A DNA stretch of 64,000 nt. It comes from Prochlorococcus sp. AG-402-N21 (lineage in GTDB: Bacteria > Cyanobacteriota > Cyanobacteriia > PCC-6307 > Cyanobiaceae). The DNA lies in contig QCIW01000002.1 in NCBI GenBank assembly GCA_003216435.1, forward strand, positions 62,001 to 126,000, read 5' to 3'. Position numbers and translations under genes: made by a program. Positions 46,826 through 55,400 of this stretch are shown here, in pieces (the stretch's first letter is position 1; each line of letters starts with the position of its first letter). The notes below the pieces were generated by a model. It was not told the origin of the DNA. It was given only the letters and a program-made list of their open reading frames with translations, and made no database searches.

Positions 46826-47884
46826 ATGGCTTCGCCGAACCTGACTAAATTTGCTTATCAGACTCTTCAACAGGGGAAGAGCCTTGCTGGACTAGCCCAT
46901 AAAGGTATTAGTTCAAAATTAATGGAATTAATATCACAAGATAATTCTCCAGATTTTCCTCTCCAACGAGAATTATTTAATGAGTTGAGGGATTCTATGA
47001 GTGAATTAGCTGAAATTGATTGGGAGGAAGCGGATGAAGGCCTTTACCCAAAAACCCAGCTCTTCGAGGCCCCTTGGCTTGAATGGGCAAGGAAATATCC
47101 TTGGGTTTGGTTAGATATGCCCTCTACCTGGAATAGACGTAAAAAAAGAAAAACAAGAGATTTACCAAAAGATATTGACAGAGACTCATACCCTGACTAT
47201 TACCTTCAAAATTTTCACCACCAAACAGATGGTTATCTAAGTGAACATTCAGCGGAACTTTATGACATTCAAGTAGAAATTCTTTTTAATGGAACAGCCG
47301 ATTCAATGAGAAGAAGAATAATTTCTCCACTTAAGAAAGGTTTAGAGAAATTTAATCACAGAAATAGTCGTAAATTGCGAGTTCTTGATGTAGCAACTGG
47401 GACAGGAAGATCACTCCAACAAATCAGAAGTGCTTTACCTGAGATTGAACTTTTCGGAATGGATCTGTCAGGCTCTTACTTGAAGCAAGCAAGCAAATAT
47501 TTGAGTGCCAGGAAAGGGAAAATGGTTGAATTGTCAAAAGGGAATGCAGAGAAATTATCATTCCAAAGTAATACTCTACAGGGTGTGACGTGCGTCTTTC
47601 TTCTACATGAATTACCTCCTCAAGCAAGGCAAAATGTTATCAATGATTGCCTAAGAGTACTTGAGCCAGGAGGTGTTTTTGTTTTAGCAGACTCTATTCA
47701 ACTATCTGATTCACCAAAATTCAAACCTGTTATGGATAACTTTCATAGGGCTTTTCATGAACCTTTCTACCGAGATTATATAAATGATGATATTGAAGCA
47801 AGACTTAAAGAAGCTGGTTTTGAGAATATTTCAGCCAACTCATATTTCATGACAAGAGTGTGGACTTCTAGCAAGCCATATTAA
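46826..47884 (+). CDS. Class I SAM-dependent methyltransferase
   Basis: The 352 residues have an N-terminal region of about 175 residues without a known motif, rich in Trp and acidic residues (LFEAPWLEWARKYPWVWLDMPSTWNRR), then a Rossmann methyltransferase domain: motif I LRVLDVATGTGRSLQQI near residue 190, acidic end of strand 2 IELFGMDLSGSYL, GNAEKLSF and VTCVFLLHELPP. It resembles UbiE-like methyltransferases, but the N-terminal extension is unusual, so the substrate (lipid, quinone or pigment) is unknown. It is flanked by AT-rich gaps and appears to be a single-gene unit. Confidence 0.87.
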   Translation: MASPNLTKFAYQTLQQGKSLAGLAHKGISSKLMELISQDNSPDFPLQRELFNELRDSMSELAEIDWEEADEGLYPKTQLFEAPWLEWARKYPWVWLDMPSTWNRRKKRKTRDLPKDIDRDSYPDYYLQNFHHQTDGYLSEHSAELYDIQVEILFNGTADSMRRRIISPLKKGLEKFNHRNSRKLRVLDVATGTGRSLQQIRSALPEIELFGMDLSGSYLKQASKYLSARKGKMVELSKGNAEKLSFQSNTLQGVTCVFLLHELPPQARQNVINDCLRVLEPGGVFVLADSIQLSDSPKFKPVMDNFHRAFHEPFYRDYINDDIEARLKEAGFENISANSYFMTRVWTSSKPY

Positions 47885-47992
47885 GTATAATACTATATAT
47901 TTAATATAAAAAATTAGAATATAGAATTCTATAAAAATAAGTAATCATCCAATTAATGCTATATGCTTTAGTTAATTACTTTTACAATAAAT

Positions 47993-48247
47993 ATGGATGT
48001 AAAATTATCAAAATGGAATGAAAATTCAAAACTACTACTAAAAAAGCTTCACGGTGAACTTTCCATTAACAACAAAAACTGGCATCAACAAAAATCAGAC
48101 AAGCAAATAAGAGCAGCAGAACTTTTAGTTGGGGCATTATCTCAATTAATAAATGAAGGTGATGAAACTAATGTCAAAGAATTACTAAGGCAAGCATTAA
48201 AATGGCTTGACAATGAAATCAAAGATCCTGGTTGTCCTAGTCATTAA
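47993..48247 (+). CDS. Small conserved hypothetical protein
   Basis: The 84-residue helical protein has no membrane segment. It includes the stretches KQIRAAELLVGALSQLINEG and NVKELLRQALKWLDNEIKDPGCPSH, with a C-terminal Cys and His. I recognise similar short picocyanobacterial proteins without a known role. Its stop is four bases before the convergent anti-sigma-type gene stop. Confidence 0.72.
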   Translation: MDVKLSKWNENSKLLLKKLHGELSINNKNWHQQKSDKQIRAAELLVGALSQLINEGDETNVKELLRQALKWLDNEIKDPGCPSH

Positions 48248-48250
48248 GAA

Positions 48251-48709
48251 TCAGCGTTTGCATGCAAGTTGTACTCTGTTACCTCTTTGACTCCACCTAA
48301 CATCATCAAAACACTCATGAATGAGGAAGAGGCCTCTCCCGTTCTCAGCATCTAAGTTAGATGGCAGAGTACTAATTCGTGCATTCAAAGGAATGCCAAT
48401 CCCTTCATCTTGTATTTGAAGAACAAACCAATGTGGAGTGAGAATTCTTCTTACTCGTAAAAATTTATTCGGGTCGGACGAATTTCCATGCCTAACAGCA
48501 TTTACGAGCGCTTCATGAAGTCCCAATTCAACTTGATTAACAGATCCATGATCTTCTAAAGGTTCTAATAAAATCCTTACAAAAGGGGATAAATGAAGAG
48601 TTGAAGGAGAAACAAATTCAGCCCATGTATAAGTAGGTCTTTTAATTGGACCTATAAATTGATAAAGATGATTTTTTAAAAATACCCAGCTAATAATCCT
48701 CATAAACAA
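48251..48709 (-). CDS. Anti-sigma-factor-type histidine kinase-like ATPase (RsbW family)
   Basis: The 152 residues have the GHKL ATPase motifs: N box HEALVNAVRHGN near residue 66, G1 IQDEGIGIP near residue 98 and G2 GRGLFLIHE near residue 123. There is no receptor or transmembrane domain, so it looks like an RsbW/SpoIIAB-type serine kinase or anti-sigma factor. In cyanobacteria such proteins regulate partner-switching pathways. No antagonist or sigma factor is adjacent. GUN4 lies upstream on the same strand, 59 bases away. Confidence 0.85.
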   Translation of the reverse strand: MFMRIISWVFLKNHLYQFIGPIKRPTYTWAEFVSPSTLHLSPFVRILLEPLEDHGSVNQVELGLHEALVNAVRHGNSSDPNKFLRVRRILTPHWFVLQIQDEGIGIPLNARISTLPSNLDAENGRGLFLIHECFDDVRWSQRGNRVQLACKR

Positions 48710-48768
48710 ATCGACCTTTTTCTTAAAATAAATCTTGTTTGATAATTATTTTTCACAAAAAAGAAGAT

Positions 48769-49485
48769 TTATTGCCTGGATTTTATTCCAGGGTGATTAA
48801 GTATCGAATTTATCAATCGAACCCCTCTTAATTGGTTTACCAAAGGCATATGTCCTTCAGGAGCTTTTATAGACCAATCAAATGAACTTGGATATCTTGT
48901 CCATACACCATCTTTTTTCCAACCTATTCTAGGCCAAAGTAATTCATACCTGCCACCAAGGGAATTTAAAAGCCTGGCCTGCACCGAAAAACCAAATCGA
49001 CCTTGAGAATAAGCTATCCATAACCTATCAAGCGTTTTGAGATCTTCGGAAGGGAATTCTTCAACCTCACTGAAGTAAACGTATCCTCTTTTTACAGCTC
49101 CCTCTCCTGCTAATTCTCTTAAACAAGAACTTGTAAATCTGTCAGCTTCCTCAAAATTCTCTTCAAGAAGAGACTTTTGAAGAGAACCATAATCAATTCC
49201 ACTAGATGAATAAACTTTAAACCAACCTTCAGAATGATTCTCCAGAAAAGTTGAAAGAAATGTAGGCTGATGTCTATTTAATACTTGCAATATCCAACCT
49301 GCAGCCCAATCATCGCCTTCTGGATCAAAAAGTTTCAACCCAGCACTATCAAGATTTACTAATTCATCTGATTTATCTTCAATAGAAGGAATCAGAGTCT
49401 TACGTTTTCGCTCAGAGCTACTAGAAAATTGTTCCAGCAACTCTTCAATGCTTAAACTATTTGAATTGGATTGTTCAGAAGGCAT
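48769..49485 (-). CDS. GUN4-domain protein
   Basis: The 238 residues have a GUN4 domain in the C-terminal half: LQKSLLEENFEEADRFTSSCLRELAG, EVEEFPSEDLKTLDRLWIAYSQGRFGFSVQARLLNSLGG and WKKDGVWTRYPSSFDWSIKAPEGHMPLVNQLRGVRL. GUN4 binds porphyrins and stimulates magnesium chelatase in chlorophyll synthesis. The N-terminal 100 residues form a helical domain partly disordered at the start (PSEQSNSNSLSIEELLEQF), as in Synechocystis Gun4 but longer. It is divergent from selU by 37 bases. Confidence 0.93.
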   Translation of the reverse strand: MPSEQSNSNSLSIEELLEQFSSSSERKRKTLIPSIEDKSDELVNLDSAGLKLFDPEGDDWAAGWILQVLNRHQPTFLSTFLENHSEGWFKVYSSSGIDYGSLQKSLLEENFEEADRFTSSCLRELAGEGAVKRGYVYFSEVEEFPSEDLKTLDRLWIAYSQGRFGFSVQARLLNSLGGRYELLWPRIGWKKDGVWTRYPSSFDWSIKAPEGHMPLVNQLRGVRLINSILNHPGIKSRQ

Positions 49486-49522
49486 AATTCACAAGGATCC
49501 TCCCAAATAAAGATTCAACACC

Positions 49523-50587
49523 ATGCAAGGGATTAGTAAAGTTCCCGTTCTTTCTTTGGAGAGATTTCGAAGTATCAATGGTCCCATAATAGATATAAGA
49601 AGCCCAAAAGAATTTACTCAAGGTCATTGGCCTGGATCTAGAAACATACCTATTTTCAACGACAAAGAGAGAGAGCTAATAGGTATTACCTATAAACAAA
49701 AAGGAAAAATCGAAGCGACTTCAATAGGGATTGAATGCATTTTAGCAAAACTCTCATTTATAAAAGACTCGTTGGAGGATTCTGTTAATAGAGCAAAGGA
49801 AAATTATCCTTCGGGAAATAATTTAATTCTTCGAATTTATTGCTGGAGAGGAGGTATGAGGTCAACAAGCTTAGTTTGGCTAGCCAATAAATTAGGAATT
49901 AAATCAGTTCAACTTTTAGGAGGATACAAATCCTATAGGCAATGGGTACTTAATCAATTTCAAAAGGATTGGCCTATATCGCTAATAGGTGGACGAACTG
50001 GTACAGGAAAAACAAAACTTATAATCTCTCTCGCACAAAAAAATATACGCACTATAGATTTAGAAGGCTTGGCAAATCATAGAGGTAGTAGTTTTGGAAG
50101 CCTTGGGATGCCTTCACAGCCCACATCCGAACATTATGAGAATTTAATAGGTGAATCCCTGGAGACCTATTCTAATAATTTAAATCAAACTATCTGGATG
50201 GAAGATGAAAGCCCAAACCTAGGAAAATGTCGAATACCAAAAGGCTTATTAGAACAAATGAATAAAGCCACAGTAGTAGAAATTAGAAAATCCAGGGATG
50301 AAAGAATTACAGAACTTGTAGGTGTCTATGGTAAATACACTCAGAAAGACTTAACAGAAGCAACTCTACGAATAAAGAAACGATTGGGATCTGAACGGAC
50401 GAAGTTAGCTCTGGATGCGATCTCAAAAAAAGATTGGCCCTCTGTTTGTGAGATTGTGCTTGATTATTACGATAAGTGTTATGATTTTCAGCTTGAGAAA
50501 GTTAAAATCAAAAAGCCTATAGATCTTTCAGGCTTAGACCATGAAGAAGCTGCAACAATCTTAATCGAAAAAGGTATTGTCTCTTAA
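49523..50587 (+). CDS. selU: tRNA 2-selenouridine synthase
   Basis: SelU (MnmH) swaps sulfur for selenium at the wobble uridine of some tRNAs. The 354 residues have an N-terminal rhodanese domain with PIIDIRSPKEFTQGHWPGSRNIP and the catalytic Cys in YCWRGGMRSTSL near residue 110, followed by a P-loop domain GGRTGTGKTKLI near residue 159. Length is normal. No selD (selenophosphate synthetase) gene is in this window, so the selenium step may not operate; geranylated 2-thiouridine activity is an alternative. Confidence 0.92.
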   Translation: MQGISKVPVLSLERFRSINGPIIDIRSPKEFTQGHWPGSRNIPIFNDKERELIGITYKQKGKIEATSIGIECILAKLSFIKDSLEDSVNRAKENYPSGNNLILRIYCWRGGMRSTSLVWLANKLGIKSVQLLGGYKSYRQWVLNQFQKDWPISLIGGRTGTGKTKLIISLAQKNIRTIDLEGLANHRGSSFGSLGMPSQPTSEHYENLIGESLETYSNNLNQTIWMEDESPNLGKCRIPKGLLEQMNKATVVEIRKSRDERITELVGVYGKYTQKDLTEATLRIKKRLGSERTKLALDAISKKDWPSVCEIVLDYYDKCYDFQLEKVKIKKPIDLSGLDHEEAATILIEKGIVS

Positions 50588-50644
50588 TAGGAAATTAGAA
50601 TATTAAACATGTTTTTATTCCTGATATTAAATATTGTCTAAACT

Positions 50645-51010
50645 ATGACAGAAAAGAAAATCAAAGCTTGCATTCAGTTCATAAGAGGTATCAATGAGAG
50701 TGAGAAACCTGAAATAAAAATAAACCGCGCCAGAAATGGTAGGGAAGGTTTTGCTTTATTTACTTTTAAGCAATACAATTGTTTATCTGATAAAAAATGT
50801 GAGGGTATTAATAAAATGCTACTAATTGACGAAGAAGGAGAATTACTTTCAAAAGATGTGTCTATTCACTATAAGAATGATAAAGATGGTTATGTTAAAG
50901 CAATATTTAAATGGAAATCTCAAGAAGAATTCAAAAGATTCATTCGTTTTGCCCAGAATCTAAAGAAATCTCAAGAATTACCCTCTATTAAAGAATTTGA
51001 GGCTGATTAA
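50645..51010 (+). CDS. psb28: Photosystem II assembly protein Psb28
   Basis: Psb28 binds the assembly-intermediate of photosystem II and protects the acceptor side. The 121 residues start with KIKACIQFIRGINESEKPEIKINRARNGREGFALFTF, the family signature, and end in FARFIRFAQNLKK-like RFIRFAQNLKKSQ. Length is normal. It is followed immediately, without spacer, by the AI-2E transporter gene at TTG 51011. Confidence 0.95.
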   Translation: MTEKKIKACIQFIRGINESEKPEIKINRARNGREGFALFTFKQYNCLSDKKCEGINKMLLIDEEGELLSKDVSIHYKNDKDGYVKAIFKWKSQEEFKRFIRFAQNLKKSQELPSIKEFEAD

Positions 51011-52087
51011 TTGAAATTTTCAAACTGGATTTCATTAACGCTTCTGATAATATCAATTATATTATTGTGGAACTTACGGGAGATAATAATACAAATATTT
51101 GCAAGTATTATACTAGCTATGTCCCTTTGCTCAATGGTAGGAAAAGTCAGGTCTTCCCTTTTGATTCCTAGAATAATTGCTTTATTTATAACACTGGTAA
51201 CAATATTATTTATTCTAACAATTACTACTATTATCATAGTTCCTCAATTTTCAAATGAATTTCAACAATTGATAACCCAATTACCTTCAGCAGCAAATGG
51301 TATCTGGGAACTCTTTATTAAAACGATTAATGATATTTCTCTAGTAATTTATGGTGAAGAAAGAATCAATTTAGTTGAGGAAGGCATCCTTCAAAAGGCT
51401 ATTTTAGCGATACCAGATGGAGCTACACTTGCCAATGGAGTAGCAGACAGTTTAAGCAAAATAGTTGGTTTAGCAAGCAACCTGGGAATAGGAATAATAC
51501 AGTTGATATTCATAATTTCAGTAAGTTTGATGATTACAGTACAACCATTGGCATACAAAGAAGTTTTAATACTATTAATACCATCATTTTACAGAAGAAG
51601 AACTAGAGAAATATTACTTATTTGTGGTAACGCTTTAACCAATTGGATGTTTGGAGTACTGATTAGTTCAACCATTGTTGCTCTATTAGCAGGCATTGGA
51701 CTCTATCTAATAGGGGTAAAACTTGTTATTGCAAATGCTCTTATTGCAGGACTATTAAATATCATTCCAAATGTTGGACCGACAATAAGTACAATATTCC
51801 CGATGTCAATAGCCTTTTTAGATGCACCCTGGAAATCGTTAGCCGTATTAGGAATATATATATTAATTCAAAATATAGAGAGCTATTTAATTACACCATC
51901 GGTTATGCATAAACAAGTAAAATTACTACCGGGATTAGCTCTGACCGCTCAATTTATATTTACAATAATATTTGGACCGATTGGATTAATTTTAGCATTG
52001 CCACTAGCTGTAGTAATACAAGTCCTTGTAAAAGAAATACTGATAAATGACATTCTAGAGCAGGGAAATAAATATCAAATAGAGTAA
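51011..52087 (+). CDS. AI-2E (PerM) family transporter
   Basis: The 358 residues have about eight transmembrane helices arranged in the AI-2E exporter family layout: early pair LLIISIILLWNLREIIIQIFASIILAMS, a helical domain, then LIFIISVSLMITVQPLAYKEVLILLIPSFYRRR and the conserved LIVGLLNIIPNVGPTISTIFPM (as GLLNIIPNVGPTIS). The start is TTG, with the codon directly after the psb28 stop. The family name comes from a quorum signal exporter, but cyanobacterial members transport unknown solutes. Confidence 0.88.
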   Translation: MKFSNWISLTLLIISIILLWNLREIIIQIFASIILAMSLCSMVGKVRSSLLIPRIIALFITLVTILFILTITTIIIVPQFSNEFQQLITQLPSAANGIWELFIKTINDISLVIYGEERINLVEEGILQKAILAIPDGATLANGVADSLSKIVGLASNLGIGIIQLIFIISVSLMITVQPLAYKEVLILLIPSFYRRRTREILLICGNALTNWMFGVLISSTIVALLAGIGLYLIGVKLVIANALIAGLLNIIPNVGPTISTIFPMSIAFLDAPWKSLAVLGIYILIQNIESYLITPSVMHKQVKLLPGLALTAQFIFTIIFGPIGLILALPLAVVIQVLVKEILINDILEQGNKYQIE

Positions 52088-52138
52088 TCCTCGCCTAAAA
52101 AATATAGTAAAAGAAAGCTGTTAAATCTTTTACGAGGA
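52088..52138 (+). other. Long imperfect inverted repeat after the AI-2E gene
   Basis: TCCTCG (52088-52093) and TAAAAGA (52108-52114) pair with the contiguous TCTTTTA-CGAGGA (52126-52138), giving a 13-bp stem in two parts with a 14-base bulge and an 11-base loop. It lies just after the transporter stop. There is no T tract after the arm, so a factor-independent terminator is weak; a processing site or small RNA is possible. Confidence 0.45.
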
Positions 52139-52226
52139 GTGTTCCAAATAAGATTTGAGTATTCAGACGCATGCAAAATTCGAACCTATGAGCTTTGATT
52201 TGTATGAAGTAATGACTTGACTGCTA

Positions 52227-52412
52227 ATGCTTAAACTACTTTTCCGAGGTCTATTGCAAGCATCGAGCGCATACTATGGTGATGCTATAGGGCTTGCTCC
52301 AATAAAGATGACTGGCACTCAGAAAGTAAAAGGCCACAAAAATGACAACTTTTGGATTAAAGATTGCGAAGAGCACCCCACTAGAATTGCTTGTTTAAAT
52401 TATGAATCCTGA
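52227..52412 (+). CDS. Small hypothetical protein
   Basis: The 61 residues (MLKLLFRGLLQASSAYYGDA, then a Lys-rich middle and CEEHPTRIACLNYES) show no known motif. There are two Cys residues (CEEHP and IACL) in the C-terminal third. It sits in an accessory stretch with no close partner. Base composition is not clearly different from noncoding DNA, so it could be a spurious frame. Confidence 0.4.
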   Translation: MLKLLFRGLLQASSAYYGDAIGLAPIKMTGTQKVKGHKNDNFWIKDCEEHPTRIACLNYES

Positions 52413-52430
52413 CTTAATTGTGGATTCTCT

Positions 52431-52634
52431 TTAATCATCAAATTCTGGCTTTGGTTTTTTCTTAATCTTTCCAGCTAGCAACTGGTAAAGAGCATCAAGA
52501 GAATTGTATATTTCTTTTAACTCAGTTAGTTCTGGCATAAGACCATCTTCACTAAGCATTTGGTCTAAGTCTCTAAGCTCTTGGCGGATATAACGCAAGT
52601 GAGAGCTGACTTCTTCTCTCTTACTGGTTGACAT
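52431..52634 (-). CDS. Small conserved hypothetical protein, coiled-coil
   Basis: A 67-residue, highly charged helical protein (HLRYIRQELRDLDQMLSEDG, then LKEIYNSLDALYQLLAGKIKKKPKPEF). The N-terminal half is a likely coiled coil. Similar small proteins are common in picocyanobacteria but I cannot name a function. It is convergent with the frame at 52227, 18 bases apart. Confidence 0.65.
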   Translation of the reverse strand: MSTSKREEVSSHLRYIRQELRDLDQMLSEDGLMPELTELKEIYNSLDALYQLLAGKIKKKPKPEFDD

Positions 52635-52899
52635 TAACTCAAGTATAAAAGTGTTGGGCCCTTCATTGAAAGAAATTTTCTAAGCTAAGCTTTTCACTTA
52701 TCAAAGAGTTAATCTCTTTACCTCTATCTAGTTATTAGTCCAGATAGTAAGTGATGTCTCTTCAATTTATAGAGGAGATGATTGTAGAAGGCTATATTTA
52801 CATATTACTGCACTAGCAACCCGTAATCCAAAAAGTTATTACTTTAAAGACAAAGCAGTGTAGAGATAAACTAATGTATACAAACAATATTAATTAGAA

Positions 52900-53259
52900 A
52901 TGGCATATAAAAAACAACAGGAGCTGGCTCAATGTGCAATAACTACCAATTGTTTACTTATTGAATGGAAATTCCAAAGTATAAATAATGCCTATGAAGA
53001 GATCATACATATATGTAACTCTCTTCCAAGAACTCAGGTTTTAGAACAAACTGATTATTACTGGCATGGCGTCTGCAGAAGCCTAATATTTAGATTCCCA
53101 GATGATCTAGAAGTTTTAAAAATATCTAATAGAGGAACAATTCAAATCAAATCTGCCTCAAGGATTGGAGCATCAGACCTAGGAGTTAACAGAATGAGAA
53201 TAAATTCAATTTACAAAGAATTAATGAAGAACAATAAAAACAAGCCGGTATTAATATAA
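52900..53259 (+). CDS. DUF1499 protein
   Basis: The 119 residues match the DUF1499 fold: LAQCAITTNCLLIEWKF at the start, then a central strand region VCRSLIFRFPDDLEVLKI and the conserved end IKSASRIGASDLGVNRMRINSIY. DUF1499 proteins are found in cyanobacteria and algal plastids with no known biochemistry. It is preceded by a 265-base gap that contains frameshifted small frames but no convincing gene. Confidence 0.85.
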   Translation: MAYKKQQELAQCAITTNCLLIEWKFQSINNAYEEIIHICNSLPRTQVLEQTDYYWHGVCRSLIFRFPDDLEVLKISNRGTIQIKSASRIGASDLGVNRMRINSIYKELMKNNKNKPVLI

Positions 53260-53301
53260 ATTCTATTATTAATACAAGGTAAGTAACCTTCTAACTAATT
53301 C

Positions 53302-53598
53302 ATGGCGATTTCGAAGAAAAAAGATCTTCAATTGAAATTAGGGAATCTCTTATTGGCAATATGGCTATCAACGGTGCCAACAGCCATTACATATGGAGCA
53401 TTAAGCCTGCATGGACTTAATATTTGCAATAATCTAAATAATAAGCTTGAAATAGAAAATAAACCGCAGGTAAAACAATATTGTCAACAGGCATCTTGGG
53501 ATACCTCCAAAAACTACATTGTTCTGATTGGATTTTTCATAACATTACCAACCTGGCTATGGTTCTATCTATCTGTAAAGAAAAAAAAATATCAATAA
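53302..53598 (+). CDS. Small two-helix membrane protein, unknown
   Basis: The 98 residues have two transmembrane helices, near residues 15-35 (LLLAIWLSTVPTAITYGALSL) and 70-90 (YIVLIGFFITLPTWLWFYLS), with an intervening lumenal-type loop with two Cys residues (ICNNLN, QYCQQ) that could form a disulfide. It lies 42 bases after the DUF1499 gene, so the two may be co-transcribed. No family recognised. Confidence 0.6.
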   Translation: MAISKKKDLQLKLGNLLLAIWLSTVPTAITYGALSLHGLNICNNLNNKLEIENKPQVKQYCQQASWDTSKNYIVLIGFFITLPTWLWFYLSVKKKKYQ

Positions 53599-53725
53599 TA
53601 AAATTCCTAGGCACTCCTCAAACTCAATCTTCAGCAAAAACTATAAAAATAGTTACTGCATGAAAAGAAAACCACAAAAGCAGAGCACTATGTCTTAAGA
53701 TTTTCTTAATATTTCCATTTCAATC

Positions 53726-53815
53726 ATGATGGGCGCTTCCCTTTTGGCAGCTACCGCCGCAGTTGGGCTAATTCTTGTCGCAACACCAGCTCTGGTTATG
53801 ACTCTAATCAACTAG
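53726..53815 (+). CDS. 29-residue hydrophobic peptide, candidate photosystem-type small subunit
   Basis: An ATG (53726, with a second ATG at 53729) opens a 29-residue frame: MMGASLLAATAAVGLILVAT then PALVMTLIN and TAG. It consists almost entirely of one transmembrane helix and ends in a polar Asn. The size and composition resemble the low-molecular-weight membrane subunits of photosystem II or cytochrome b6f, but it does not match any named one I know (PsbX, PsbY, PsbZ, PetN compared by memory). It sits alone between the two-helix membrane gene and a 215-base gap. Confidence 0.55.
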   Translation: MMGASLLAATAAVGLILVATPALVMTLIN

Positions 53816-53896
53816 AGTAGATTAGAGATAATATTTGCTTATTAAATAAGCTGAATGTTAAGGAGTATATAATCAAAAGTTATACATTTCAACATA

Positions 53897-53911
53897 GTCT
53901 TAGGCTAAGAC
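53897..53911. repeat. 15-base palindrome
   Basis: GTCTTAG-G-CTAAGAC is a perfect inverted repeat with a single-base centre, in a non-coding gap. It could be a dimeric regulator site; a hairpin would have almost no loop. No matching neighbour gene with a known regulator is evident. Confidence 0.4.
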
Positions 53912-54030
53912 CCATTTAAAATACAACTTCAGATAAATAATAAATATGCTCTAACGTAAAAGATGGTCAACATTTTATAAGAAAGAAAGAATAATATTAA
54001 CTAAATTATAAACTAATTAATTTTAATAAG

Positions 54031-54381
54031 CTAAGGTATTTGAGACTTGGTGAATTTACTGCATATATTACCTATCTCTATGGCATATTCGGACTCGTCA
54101 ATATTGGAAGAAATGGAATCAATTGGAGCAAAAGAGTCCCTTTCATGGCTTTGAATACTTAGATCTTCCTTTCTTGTCGAAATTGAATGAGAATGTTCAA
54201 ATAATATATCCTTTAAAAGCAACAAAAATAATTTAAAGGTAGCTAAGACTATTATTTTAACTGAATTATAAATCTCAAATATTAAAGATCTAATTTGCTT
54301 AGTGTTAGACCCTTTAATTAAAATCACTATCCAAGACCATAAACCTATTGAGACAAAAAGCCAGAAAATAATACCAAGCAT
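54031..54381 (-). CDS. Small membrane protein, unknown
   Basis: The 116 residues have two hydrophobic helices (residues 2-22, LGIIFWLFVSIGLWSWIVILI, and 40-58, VKIIVLATFKLFLLLLKDIL) followed by a polar, Ser-rich tail of about 55 residues ending SKFTKSQIP. The layout suggests a membrane protein with a cytoplasmic tail. It lies 23 bases downstream of the 63-residue gene on the same strand, but no homolog is recognised. Confidence 0.55.
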   Translation of the reverse strand: MLGIIFWLFVSIGLWSWIVILIKGSNTKQIRSLIFEIYNSVKIIVLATFKLFLLLLKDILFEHSHSISTRKEDLSIQSHERDSFAPIDSISSNIDESEYAIEIGNICSKFTKSQIP

Positions 54382-54404
54382 AATATAGATATAATCCTAT
54401 TAAG

Positions 54405-54596
54405 TTATTCTCTATATGGTTCTCCCATATAATCCATAATCAATATTTCAACATCAGTTATAGAAGAGGTAAGCCATTCCTTATATTCGCTCAACAATGC
54501 TTGCTGGTCGCCATCCTTGAGTAAATACATCCTGTCCATTGCATTGTCAATGGCAAACTCTACACATGTTTCTGCATTACTGGACTTTGTATCCAT
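54405..54596 (-). CDS. 63-residue protein, paralog of the gene at 56598
   Basis: The 63 residues contain the core DQQALLSEYKEWLTSS followed by DVEILIMDYMGEPY. The protein at 56598-56789 has DQLALAKEYKEWIQGP and DEEILIIDEF at the same spacing, so both belong to one small acidic family. It has no membrane segment. The function is unknown. It is transcribed on the minus strand in front of the two-helix membrane gene at 54031. Confidence 0.7.
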   Translation of the reverse strand: MDTKSSNAETCVEFAIDNAMDRMYLLKDGDQQALLSEYKEWLTSSITDVEILIMDYMGEPYRE

Positions 54597-54926
54597 CCGA
54601 TATATTTTCTATTACCTATAGCTTCATTGATTTTCAAAATAATGCAATATAAATGAGTAATTAGACTCCTTAGATTATTAAAGTTCGTAACTTTCTATAT
54701 AAAGATATTCGTTACTGAAAATAGTTCTTTCTTATTAAATTTCCTATAAATTGGGAAATTTATATTATTTATACCCATCCAATTAAGCTTGGAAAATTTA
54801 TTTTCAATTTATATAGCAAATATTTTAATTATCTTGAAAATAATTAGTTTAAATTTTCAGGCCTAATAAATATAGAATATAACTTCAGGGCAACAGTTGC
54901 TAATACGAAGATATTTGAAACTTCTA
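54597..54926. other. AT-rich gap with hairpin-like repeat
   Basis: A 330-base gap upstream of the 63-residue gene (minus strand). AAATTTCC at 54737-54744 and GGAAATTT at 54754-54761 form a perfect 8-bp inverted repeat with a 9-base loop. No tRNA, promoter pair or real frame was identified in the rest. Confidence 0.45.
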
Positions 54927-55124
54927 TCAATAGGCTATTGATGTAAGTTTCAAAAAATACTCTTGTGCTATAGGGTTTGTTACGTAAAGAATATAACCTA
55001 TAGCACTTGCTGAAGCTAAAGAACTTATTAAAGCACCAAAAACAAATGCCTGTTTAACTTTACCCTTTGAGATGCTAGTGAGTTGATCAATTTTGGATCC
55101 GCTCCTTGCCTTTGCTACTGTCAT
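54927..55124 (-). CDS. Small membrane protein, unknown
   Basis: The 65 residues have a basic N-terminus (VAKARSGSKIDQLTSISKGKVKQ) and one transmembrane segment (AFVFGALISSLASASAIGYILYV). It lacks the ExxNGR helix motif of high-light-inducible proteins, so it is not an Hli protein. A single-pass membrane protein with a basic cytoplasmic tail is the best description. Confidence 0.55.
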   Translation of the reverse strand: MTVAKARSGSKIDQLTSISKGKVKQAFVFGALISSLASASAIGYILYVTNPIAQEYFLKLTSIAY

Positions 55125-55400
55125 TTTTAAAATACATCTATTAAATTAATAGCTTATTCTCGCTATAAACGGCTAAGTATAAGTACTTGATATCAAGAAA
55201 GGATACTTGGCTCTATCAAAGGCTCTCTACTCAAATAACAAATATCGCATAACCAGCTATTTCAACTAAAGCAAGAACCTAGCTATTAAGGCTTCAAATG
55301 CTATACCAAAACTAAAATTAACGATTTTATAAACTTTTACTAGTAAGCATCTCAACAATGCCATTAATTCCTTTAAATATAAATGTTGTGAAACTAATCA

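Noticed and set aside
52755-52862. Short frame beginning MSLQFIEEMIVEGYIYILLH, with a second-frame continuation reading ALATRNPKSYYFKDKAV
   Set aside because: The first frame stops after 20 codons and the continuation is in another frame without a start, so no single gene is supported. It could be a decayed small gene.
54927-55124. High-light-inducible (Hli) protein
   Set aside because: The single helix lacks the chlorophyll-binding ExxNxR motif of Hli proteins.
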